This document shows, piece by piece, positions 15,001-19,200 of a stretch of DNA of 64,000 nt. The stretch is from Methylomonas koyamae (lineage in GTDB: Bacteria > Pseudomonadota > Gammaproteobacteria > Methylococcales > Methylomonadaceae): the NCBI RefSeq assembly GCF_019669905.1, contig NZ_AP019777.1, positions 2,418,001 to 2,482,000 on the forward strand. The letters are read 5' to 3'. Numbering within the stretch: position 1 is the first letter of the stretch; every line of letters starts with the position of its first letter. The notes below the pieces were generated by a model. The model saw nothing but the letters and a program-made list of their open reading frames with translations, ran no database searches and was not told the DNA's origin. The translations under genes and the position numbers were made by a program.

Positions 15001-18000
15001 ACGTCAACGTCGGCAACGTCGCGCCGAGCTTAACCTTGACCGGAGCGGCCAACGTGGATTTGGGGCAATCTTACGCAGTGACTTTCTCGGCGACCGACCC
15101 CGGTACCGATACCGTCTCCGCTTGGCTGGTCAATTGGGGCGACGGTTCGACGACCGCTTTGGCCGGTAACGTCTCAGGCGCCAGCCATACCTACTCGCAG
15201 GGCGGGCAAATGGCGGTTACCGTCACGGCCACCGACGAAGACGGCAGTTACGTTTCGTCGCCGTTGGCCGTCAAAGTCATCGTGCCGAACCGGGCGCCGG
15301 TGGTGCCGGCCGGGCAAACCGCCAGCACCAATGAAGACCAGTCCGTGACCTTTACGTTGGCCTACGGCGATCCCGACGGCGATGCGTTGACGGTGGATTT
15401 CGCCAGTTTGCCGCAACACGGCAGCCTGAGTGGCTTCAACCCGGCAACTCGCCAGTTGACTTATACGCCGGACCAAAACTTTAACGGTAGCGACGGCTTC
15501 CGGATCACGGTCAGCGACGGCAAGGGCGGTACTACCAGCGCCGATATCAACCTCAATGTGGTGCCGGTAAACGACAACCCGGTGGCCGGCAACGATAGCT
15601 ATAACGTGCATGGCGGCCAAACCCTGAACATCGCGGCGCCGGGCCTGCTCGCCAACGACAGCGATGGCGACGGCGATGCGTTGCAGGTGCAGTCGATCGA
15701 TATCACCGGTGTCCAAGGCGTCGTCGACGCCTCCCCCGACGGCCATTTCAGCTTCAAGCCGAGCGCGGGATTCAGCGGCGATACCAGCTTCAAGTACACG
15801 GTGATCGACGGTTTCGGCGGCAGCGCCCAGGGTATTGTTACGATCAGCGTGACCAATACCGCGCCGGTGGCCGTCAATGACAGCTACACGATGCGTCCTG
15901 GCCAAACCCTGAACATCGCGGCGCCGGGCCTGCTCGCCAACGACAGCGATGGCGACGGCGATGCGTTGCAGGTGAAATCGATCGATATCACCGGTGTCCA
16001 AGGCGTCGTCGACGCCTCCCCCGACGGCCATTTCAGCTTCAAGCCGACCGCGGGATTCAGCGGCGATACCAGCTTCAAGTACACGGTGAGCGACGGTTTC
16101 GGCGGCAGCGCCCAGGGTATTGTTACGATCAGCGTGACCAATACCGCGCCGGTGGCCGTCAATGACAGCTACACCATGCGTCCTGGCCAAACCCTGAACA
16201 TCGCGGCGCCGGGCCTGCTCGCCAACGACAGCGATGCCGACGGCGATGCGTTGCAGGTGAAATCGATCGATATCACCGGTGTCCAAGGCGTCGTCGACGC
16301 CTCCCCCGACGGCCATTTCAGCTTCAAGCCGACCGCGGGATTCAGCGGCGATACCAGCTTCAAGTACACGGTGAGCGACGGTTTCGGCGGCAGCGCCCAG
16401 GGTATTGTCACGATCAGCGTGACCAATACCGCGCCGGTGGCCGGTAACGATAGTTACAGCGTACAAGCGGGTCAGACCTTAACCATTGCGTCACCGGGAC
16501 TGTTGGTCAACGACAGCGATGCCGATGGCGATACGTTGTTCGTGCAATCGGTCGATACCGCCGGTTTGCAGGGCAGCTTGAATTATGCGTTCGATGGTAA
16601 TTTCAGTTTCACGCCAAACGCCGGCTTTAGCGGTGCGACCAGCTTCAAGTACACGGTTAGCGACGGTCTAGGCGGTAGCGCGGTAGGTGTTGTGGCAATC
16701 GATGTCGCTGCGCCCGCTACGTTGAACGTGACCTCTTTCACTCAGACCGATTCCGGTCTCAGGGTGCGTTTCAGCAGGGCTCTGGACGTCAGTGTCTTGA
16801 ATCTTTACAACGGCGAACCCACCGGCTTGGGCGCGCCGGATCTGACCTTGATTGGCCCAGACGGCAAGCCGGTAGTAGGCAGCCTGATTCTCGACAACGA
16901 TCATGCCGGTTTCACCTTTCTGCGCAGCGGCGGACCGTTGGCGGCAGGTAACTATGGTTTGACGTTGGTTTCCAGTGGCGCTGGTTTCAAAGACTTGAGC
17001 GGATTGCTGCTGGACGGTAACGGCGATGGCTCGGCCGGCGACAACTATCTGCATGCTTTCACGGTAACATCGAAGGGCGCGGCGGTGTTGTCGGTCGGCG
17101 AAATTGCTCGCGGCCCAGGACAAACTCTGGCTAACCCGTCGAATGGCTTCAACTTCCCGATCACGCTGGAAAATGCCGCCGGCGCCACGAGCCTGGCGTT
17201 TACGTTGAACTACAATCCGGCTTTGCTGACTGTGAACGGTTTTTCCGGCGGCAATTTGCCGGCTGGCAGTCAGGTCGTGACCGATACCACGGTAGCTGGC
17301 CAACTGAGGGTAACGATAAACGCGGCCGTGGCATTGCCGGCCGGCAAGCTGATATTGGGTAATCTGGAGGCGACAGTGCCGACGGCGGCGGTTTACGGCG
17401 CCAAGGACATGCTACGTTTGAGCGATGTATCGCTCGACGGTGGCGCCCGGCAGTTGAAAACCGACGACGGTCTGCATGTGGTGGCCTTCATCGGCGATGT
17501 CACTGGCGACGCCAATTACACCACGCTGGATTTCCAACGCATGAATCGGGTTCTGCTCGGGCAGGATAGCGGTTTCGGTGCCTGGCCGCTGGTCGATCCG
17601 TTGATCGTCGGCGACGTCAATCCGAACGGCAAATTGCAATCGGCGGATGCGCTAAAACTGGCCTACCAAATCGGCGGTACGCCGCAGAAGGACATTCCGC
17701 CGATACCGGCCGGCCTACCGCCGCTGGTATTCGCCGGCGCGGACCCTAAAGTCAGTTTGGGCACGGTCTCGGCAATTGCCGGCAGTCGGGTGTCGGTACC
17801 GGTCACTATCGATACCACGGCCGGTTTGGAGTCGATCCAAATGACCGTGCGTTACGATGCGCAGAAATTGGGCTTGGTCGAGGTGCAAAAAACCGCATTG
17901 ACCGCCGGCTTCGTTTACACCGTGGTGCAGAATAATCCGGGCGAACTGCGCATCGATGCCAGCGCGCTAAAACCCTTGGCCGATGGCAATGGCGTCTTGT

Positions 18001-18329
18001 TCGAGCTGAATTTCGCCGTTGCCGCCAGTGCGCGAGGCTCTGCGGCCTTGGATTTCGTCTCGGTCAGGCTGAACGATACCTGGCTGACGGTCGATCCGTT
18101 GCCGGTAGCCGGCGCCGACCCGACCGACGGACTGATCGAAATTGCCGCACCGGCGCCGGCTCGGCAACCGACACTGGCGTTGCGGCAGGGTGCCAGAAGT
18201 TTCGACCTCGGTAAATCCGGCCAACATCCGTGGTTGAGCGAATGGTTGAATCCGTCGGAAAAAGACACGGCCAAAGCCAACGATTGGAGTATTTCGGCCA
18301 AACGTCCAATTAAATCGAAATTGCACTAA
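3..18329 (+). CDS. Giant modular surface/secreted protein (partial, 5' end outside window)
   Basis: The frame is open to the left edge, so the start is missing; about 6,108 residues are visible. Numbering by base: RTX-type GGxGxD calcium-binding repeats (3-140); seven AW-motif repeats resembling a sialidase/propeller fold (about 305-1550); a right-handed beta-helix (1550-3000); a carbohydrate-binding-like module opening with NSGFETGLNGW (3006-3485); a Kre9/KNH-like module (3550-3855); further beta-helices each introduced by a YYV(D/N)D...GD linker (3870-5640, 5950-7370, a duplicate, 11900-13060); golvesin-like and malectin-like modules; a PFYG...NSNGFIQFG nidogen-like module (13170-13720); an SbsA-like Ig module; cadherin-like, He_PIG and PKD modules (14170-16715); another SbsA-like module; cohesin-like (17090-17480), dockerin-like DVTGD/DVNPNGK (17485-17700) and a second cohesin-like module (17710-18150); then a short basic tail. 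It is extracellular by composition and has almost no cysteine. The following genes suggest a dedicated exporter. Substrate or partner is unknown; adhesion, S-layer-like or polysaccharide-binding roles are inference. Confidence 0.9.
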   Translation, partial: DNAVDWLYGDFGTGGNEAGSGRDHLFGQGGNDLLYGEGNDDLIEGTAGFNQNETSGGAGNLIDFGNAGDNAAFAAPAATPAPALHAIDYSNSRAAASLPDYAVQRGRWADLAGAAGEDGLSGSGGLSTDPAIAVAASGSQFIAWTDTRSGNPQVLVAQLVGGAWVQLGGSASGDALGAGVSKTVAEAARPSIAIDASGAPVVAWTAEHNGQRDIRVARWNSAAGTWEALGTSLAEAGISATGTAGAAKLVVTANGPVVAWLDGSAGAQRLYARSFVGGVWQESAAGSASGNGIAGGTLSADLRDLALASDGNRVAVAWSEMVSGVRQIYLRELSGGAWNALSGSASGSGVSGIADPDLAGSISHNAMPSLSYFNGQLFAAWQTHSDQGAAVAVATFANTPARTLALVDTIAAPELPASPSLSAGGDALRLLWVRQPLENQPTDLYAMRYNGSHFVAELPGEASPGGFSRSGGIATQLVAATDATGRTSVAWLDAISGQPEIHARGMSATVSRTFYANSVTGIQAILDGNDLAAGDFIVVNGSVNGDVTIAAGDAGVAIVGAPGSRIVGSVTVAAGANNVLLQGLDISGTVTVQGANGFTLTESKAGAVTLQGGANAQITANQLSGNLTLQGAVNAALIDSNRINAATGLDLQAGAAVSNLTVSRNNFQGTNGIALNAAASGRIRDNSISASATGLNIAAAFSGLIDGNRIANAGVGVRYDAAAALAGNTISNNTVGIRTTVAGNSTGLGFVAGSGVNDLVGNATGIQAVAAQFQQQHVRGGNVGVTGSGIIGGTSLDLANLIEGAATGIANFTGIVQYSRISGNGVGIDVTSAMSGLKVWHNLIYRNTTAALRITGANDIRIYQNTFYAPSGDNIRIQGASANVEIQGNILWAEAGYDIYVANDSQSGFYSDYNNLYKTGSGKLVYWTKDFADVLDWQADVARYDLHSIGATVVNPKWAEPRFVDRAADDYRLYDVVAGLRFTSPDLDASNVLLDQAVPPHYLNLINNSGFETGLNGWTVNNGGAIKTGSPSAYEGSQYFNAGNIEQGFAEQSINLLTAGFTVQQIDSGLLDLAFGGRVRAAAEAPRDAGSVSLIFLDAAGNELRRQDVEALNTADRWELVGARVTAPVGARFAVLRFAADRNSGSSDDVWFDTGFVYQVADSYVANLGAYGAGTHEPATTTAPRIELRFPDMYTDWEKNEPVAIRWETLNNLANSPVRIDLLQDTADGPRLVTNIVASTPDDGNFIWIPANSGIDFGTKGLRIQVSLVNAPAVIDRSQETFSVPEDGQNYYVDDQSNVGDAYTPGAVGDNRNTGKTAATPKPNPVNVFRAYDLKAGDTLYIDTGDYPMIDPIAVSGTVDVSLVAGPGMGRDEGFTITGPADTSLIAKLFPAIPGDRSRALIDLNDADFVSVNHLTLQNAQRGLYVHDGSDSFSASYLTASGHAQQGISIATASQFGDLDHLASFNNQAGGVVVSGNIRALTNSVAYANTGDGFNVSGAIETASANIAYNNSDWGFEFSQPGAAAIVRNQSYNNRAGIHVSNSSAGIARIGDDDLAAGNGNLVYNNRDGGIYAYYGALVAGNTVYGHLTSGAWGIYGYSNVTTRSNVVYGNTQGIYAWFGSVETNRVYANSADGVRTENSDVVGNVIYSNAVGLRVGQNYNTPRTGRNNLIYANSQAGALLSGDRFTFINNTVVQPLGDALRVSDASNTGVFNNIIGADTGYTISVASNSQVGFQADYNLFLPRSSGVFGQWQGIDRANLTSWRSASFTDANSLVADPHFADADGADNQLGYVDVTQDGRDDDFHESSAYGGFAGGSGLAPVRSTTTNLPVMIAASAFTATVQSAAIDRGRASDAYANEPAPNGGYINIGAYGNTAQAGRSPAQYITVLSPNGGERIGQDSAVEIRWRSFGFGGNVNIEYRGGSAGDFTTLASGEANDGSFNWAVNAGLFNAASDYQIRISSVDVPAIDDASDSNFSVIAPITYYYVNDNSLTGDEYTSAVGNDANDGLSPDQPKASIRAILDTYDLKPGDVVLVDAGLYSLGTNIFVTAQDSGVTIRGAVEHETRLDRGNKNSGAYVFELQGADDVSLEHLSITGGYGGIQAANGQDSDHLSLIDSRVWNNNYAISIDTSNDFFVLSGSVVEYSANRGVYVNGSDALIEGNEIARNSGWGIDISGSRGRVLNNSVYANSSGGINASVNNGWNNRILVQGNRSFDNASGTNIAGYYNSEVRGNEVWGSAYGIAVYYGAQATGNQAWGNTTGLYGYSNAIVQDNRVWANGTGITLYYGSTAQGNRVYGNSGAGVYVSTYDNLVTNNVIEANGGAGVQLDGAYQSGSRTRVENNTIVATGSASAIQVQGSSTNIRIRNNILDVRGSGYALNVASDSQQGYLSDYNLFMLGASAKLAYWEDRPFANRTDWFYEVGQDRNSLTADARFIDIDGADGVVGWDGSVVTGSARIVDDGDPTFATTGSWTTVASNGSTQPRGGDVRNSAAGDGSSQASWSFDGLSAGYYRVAATWPYQWQSSPGFSGNSNYRIYDGDVVVGSDVVNQYANAASASNGYSADGSNWDVLGVVRISGASLKVVLDNLANGIVLADAVRIERLNGDFGQDDDLHLQNSSPAIDRGDPNSPNLSEPRPNGGRIDLGAYGNTSQANVSPDPLIQILSPNGLEKFETGVPVTVNWRSDGLLPYDSVFLLDTGQDTGTGVDNWQAQQGYRTDGNNNYGSIAAGTAIDLSGAGANAAPEAVYRSYAYTQSGVGSKLGYTIAAQDGGYQLVLHFAEPSNVAIGSRLFDIVANGTTIATNVDVRALAGGINKALVLSYDINVTGGQGLNVELVNRSNSNAAFLNGLELRQANANGVANPVLSLEASTDNGASWTTVATGLTMDRYGRGQTTWTPTDETVGNTALLRISATINPISGSITVNDTSDEGFLIANAGKAYYVNDGSTVGDEYTTAVGDNANSGKDPNRPMASLAALLRAYDLDAGDVIYVDSGNYSLATNIVLGSQDSGVTIKGAVEHETRLDRGNKNSGAYVFELQGADDVSLEHLSITGGYGGIQAANGQDSDHLSLIDSRVWNNNYAISIDTSNDFFVLSGSVVEYSNNRGVYVNGSDALIEGNEIARNSGWGIDISGSRGRVLNNSVYANSSGGINASVNNGWNNRILVQGNRSFDNASGTNIAGYYNSEVRGNEVWGSAYGIAVYYGAQATGNQAWGNTTGLYGYSNAIVQDNRVWANGTGITLYYGSTAQGNRVYGNSGAGVYVSTYDNLVTNNVIEANGGAGVQLDGAYQSGSRTRVENNTIVATGSASAIQVQGSSSNVRIRNNILDVRGSGYALNVASDSQQGYLSDYNLFMLGASAKLAYWEDRPFANRTDWFYEVGQDRNSLTADARFIDIDGADGVVGWDGSVVTGSARIVDDGDPTFATTGSWTTVASNGSTQPRGGDVRNSAAGDGSSQASWSFDGLSAGYYRVAATWPYQWQSSPGFSGNSNYRIYDGDVVVGSDVVNQYANAASASNGYSADGSNWDVLGVVRISGASLKVVLDNLANGIVLADAVRIERLNGDFGQDDDLHLQNSSPAIDRGDPNSPNLSEPRPNGGRIDLGAYGNTSQANVSPDPLIQILSPNGLEKFETGVPVTVNWRSDGLLPYDSVFLLDTGQDTGTGVDNWQAQQGYRTDGNNNYGSIAAGTAIDLSGAGANAAPEAVYRSYAYTQSGVGSKLGYTIAAQDGGYQLVLHFAEPSNVAIGSRLFDIVANGTTIATNVDVRALAGGINKALVLSYDINVTGGQGLNVELVNRSNSNAAFLNGLELRQANANGVANPVLSLEASTDNGASWTTVATGLTMDRYGRGQTTWTPTDETVGNTALLRISATINPISGSITVNDTSDEGFLIANAGKAYYVNDGSTVGDEYTTAVGDNANSGKDPNRPMASLAALLRAYDLDAGDVIYVDSGNYSLATNIVLGSQDSGVTIKGAVQPGHASVLDRGNVNTGAYAIDLQGADSVTLDHLGMTGANIGVYASNSADSDAVTVKDSRIWGHNQYGLYINAGNDNFTLSGSQVFGTTTYHGVHVLASGARILNNDVYGNAQLGIYSGYNGSGTAVRIEGNKVHDNAGSGIDADYNTDIVGNEVFNQLNNGRYGIVIANSARASANFVHHNDAGMNVTYSAVAAGNEVYANTKSGISLYSATARGNRVYSNSTGMVDTGYATIENNVVYANTNIGIQFTGTHTASDANQVTRSNTLYQPVGDAILIGSGGSNVQLHNNIVMVDAGFGINAATVANLVQSDYNLFHLTQAGARTGLWGAAQQASLADWRTASSKDANSKAGNPLFLDIDGADNVLGEKGLVAGNGFDDNFGLRANSAAIDAANMYTATATDIDGLARRDDPSVANSGDGLPLYVATAQAGSSFANVGTKLNLRQSDYATTYTIPFAFPFYGKTYTTAYINSNGFIQFGSSTNAYNGNNSNTLDGLINNVRIAPLWDNLSTSVADTSRDVYVDATVANQLTVRWAAVVEGTNNPVNFSVTLFSDGRFRFDYGPSASGLTPTVGVSAGNGQTYVLAPYDGVSDLSAVASLEWAATPGLNYYDIGAYEFLGNSNDTIAPQVVSISQLPTDGGTTSAAFSSLQIDFSEALDRISARSPANYELLAAGADNNFGTPDDTRIAVKPGYSFPETNLTLQLTDGVLAEGKYRLRLSGTLGIFDTAGNLLDGNADGVAGGDYLREFTIDRSGNQPPTATDAVASVNENSSVLITLAGTDPNGDPLSFSLVGSPLYGALSDFDPATRTVRYTPNANFNGTDSFKFRVDDGSLGTDDGNVIVNVLPVNSAPVALGASAATDEDTAVQILLPATDLETTQPQLNYALGSAPAHGSLIQGSNGLWTYTPDADFQGTDSFTYSVTDRGDPDGSPGNALTSAPATVTITVRPVNDAPRIPAIAAQNVAEGDTLTFNIAANDPDNASLTYSLVGTPPAGANIDSATGLFSWTPTDGNSVQTFTVRVSDGVLATEANFDVNVGNVAPSLTLTGAANVDLGQSYAVTFSATDPGTDTVSAWLVNWGDGSTTALAGNVSGASHTYSQGGQMAVTVTATDEDGSYVSSPLAVKVIVPNRAPVVPAGQTASTNEDQSVTFTLAYGDPDGDALTVDFASLPQHGSLSGFNPATRQLTYTPDQNFNGSDGFRITVSDGKGGTTSADINLNVVPVNDNPVAGNDSYNVHGGQTLNIAAPGLLANDSDGDGDALQVQSIDITGVQGVVDASPDGHFSFKPSAGFSGDTSFKYTVIDGFGGSAQGIVTISVTNTAPVAVNDSYTMRPGQTLNIAAPGLLANDSDGDGDALQVKSIDITGVQGVVDASPDGHFSFKPTAGFSGDTSFKYTVSDGFGGSAQGIVTISVTNTAPVAVNDSYTMRPGQTLNIAAPGLLANDSDADGDALQVKSIDITGVQGVVDASPDGHFSFKPTAGFSGDTSFKYTVSDGFGGSAQGIVTISVTNTAPVAGNDSYSVQAGQTLTIASPGLLVNDSDADGDTLFVQSVDTAGLQGSLNYAFDGNFSFTPNAGFSGATSFKYTVSDGLGGSAVGVVAIDVAAPATLNVTSFTQTDSGLRVRFSRALDVSVLNLYNGEPTGLGAPDLTLIGPDGKPVVGSLILDNDHAGFTFLRSGGPLAAGNYGLTLVSSGAGFKDLSGLLLDGNGDGSAGDNYLHAFTVTSKGAAVLSVGEIARGPGQTLANPSNGFNFPITLENAAGATSLAFTLNYNPALLTVNGFSGGNLPAGSQVVTDTTVAGQLRVTINAAVALPAGKLILGNLEATVPTAAVYGAKDMLRLSDVSLDGGARQLKTDDGLHVVAFIGDVTGDANYTTLDFQRMNRVLLGQDSGFGAWPLVDPLIVGDVNPNGKLQSADALKLAYQIGGTPQKDIPPIPAGLPPLVFAGADPKVSLGTVSAIAGSRVSVPVTIDTTAGLESIQMTVRYDAQKLGLVEVQKTALTAGFVYTVVQNNPGELRIDASALKPLADGNGVLFELNFAVAASARGSAALDFVSVRLNDTWLTVDPLPVAGADPTDGLIEIAAPAPARQPTLALRQGARSFDLGKSGQHPWLSEWLNPSEKDTAKANDWSISAKRPIKSKLH
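6152..9013 (+). repeat. Tandem 2,862-bp repeat, copy 1
   Basis: First copy of an in-frame direct duplication (954 codons) in the giant gene. One unit carries a beta-helix, a golvesin-like module, and a KNH-like module split by a malectin-like module. Comparison with the second copy shows a scatter of substitutions in the first half (for example near 6172, 6410, 6440, 7080, 7206) and none that I could spot in roughly the last 1.4 kb. The sequence upstream of 6152 is only a diverged relative of the corresponding stretch, so the copy boundary is fairly sharp. Confidence 0.93.
9014..11875 (+). repeat. Tandem 2,862-bp repeat, copy 2
   Basis: Second copy, exactly 2,862 bp downstream of the first and in the same reading frame. 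It is followed by about 25 bp of a third start (to about 11900) that then diverges into an older, clearly homologous beta-helix. The near-identity indicates recent duplication or ongoing gene conversion. An assembly error in copy number cannot be excluded from sequence alone. Confidence 0.93.
15615..16443 (+). repeat. Three tandem 285-bp repeats encoding 95-residue cadherin-like modules
   Basis: Units begin at 15615, 15900 and 16185, each opening with GGCCAAACCCTGAACATCGC. The second and third units differ at only a few bases; the first has a few more changes. The encoded unit carries LNIAAPGLLANDSDGDGDAL and ends in VTNTAPVA, the tandem cadherin-like (Big_9) pattern. A fourth, diverged unit follows to about 16715. 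Low synonymous divergence suggests homogenisation by recombination. Confidence 0.92.
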
Positions 18330-18343
18330 TAGCATAATTGGCT

Positions 18344-18410
18344 CGAGTCCCGTTGCGCGCTGCCGGTCGAACCCGCAGGTGCGGTTCGGACTCGGCGTCG
18401 GCTATTTTTA
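18344..18410 (+). terminator. Probable terminator after the giant gene
   Basis: Outer stem CGAGTCC (18344-18350) pairs with GGACTCG (18388-18394). An inner imperfect stem (CGAACC with GGTTCG) lies between them. A T-rich CTATTTTTA follows at 18402-18410. A second GCCGC/GCGGC hairpin follows at 18420-18438. The 244 bp up to the next gene show nothing else clear. Confidence 0.45.
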
Positions 18411-18573
18411 CACTGCACCGCCGCTAGGGCAGGGCGGCTAGCCGTTTTGTGGTATAAGTCGTTAATGTTTTGGCGGTGATATTAGTTGGCGCATTTTATG
18501 CTAAGCAATGGTGCCAAGCGGCTACCGACGGGCCATACCAGTTTTTCAAAAGAATCGATCAAACGGAGTTTTT

Positions 18574-19194
18574 ATGCTTAACAGACATGCCAAATTCAGT
18601 TCCTTGTTATTTCCGCTGTTAGCTGCCGCGGCCTTGGTATTGGCCGCACCGGCGGCACGGGCCGCGATCAGCATCACCCCGCACGATGTGGCGGGCGCTC
18701 CCGGCAGCAATGTCGACGTTACCTTCGACTTCGATTTCGGCGCTAACACTTTAATTTCCTCTTTTGATTTGGGTCTGGTGTTCGATCCTGCGTTATTGAC
18801 CTTGCTGGACGGCGATTTTTACCAGAATGGCGCGCCGGTTGATGCACTGAACGGGCTTGATGCTGCCGGCACTTTGATACCGAATTTCGACCTGAGTAAC
18901 GGCTCCATCGGCGTAGCCTGGTATGCATTGGATTCCAACTTTCAACCGTTACCGCCGCTGGCTTTGTCGGGAACTTACTCGCTGCTGTTGAGCGTCCAAC
19001 TGATCGACAATTTTCCGATCGGTCAAGATACCTCGGTGGCGCTAACGTTGGACGCAAGCGATGAAAACTTGAATCCGATCGACACCATATCCAAAATTGC
19101 CAATGTTGCGGCAGTACCGCTACCGCCATCTTTGCTGATGATGCTGTCCGGCTTGGGCATGTTGGCCGTTTCCCGAGTCCGCCGTTCAGTTTAA
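18574..19194 (+). CDS. Exported cohesin-like protein with VPLP/PEP-CTERM-type C-terminal sorting signal
   Basis: 206 residues. I chose ATG 18574 because it has a GGAG site 6 bases upstream and gives a clean signal peptide (basic start, then a leucine/alanine-rich core ending in ARA-A); the upstream extension to 18508 looks untranslated. The mature part is one beta-rich domain resembling a cohesin fold, with a SSFDLGLVFDPALL stretch. The C terminus is VPLPPSLLMMLSGLGML followed by SRVRRSV: a VPLP motif, a hydrophobic helix and a basic tail. This is the exosortase-recognised pattern known as PEP-CTERM/VPLPA-CTERM. It lies between the giant gene and the export genes, and its fold resembles the cohesin-like modules at the end of the giant protein, so an accessory surface role is plausible (inference). 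No exosortase gene is in the window. Confidence 0.82.
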   Translation: MLNRHAKFSSLLFPLLAAAALVLAAPAARAAISITPHDVAGAPGSNVDVTFDFDFGANTLISSFDLGLVFDPALLTLLDGDFYQNGAPVDALNGLDAAGTLIPNFDLSNGSIGVAWYALDSNFQPLPPLALSGTYSLLLSVQLIDNFPIGQDTSVALTLDASDENLNPIDTISKIANVAAVPLPPSLLMMLSGLGMLAVSRVRRSV

Positions 19195-19200
19195 CCGGAC

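Noticed and set aside
6152-16443. Tandem repeats as a possible CRISPR or satellite array
   Set aside because: Repeats are long, in frame and encode protein modules; no short repeats with unique spacers.
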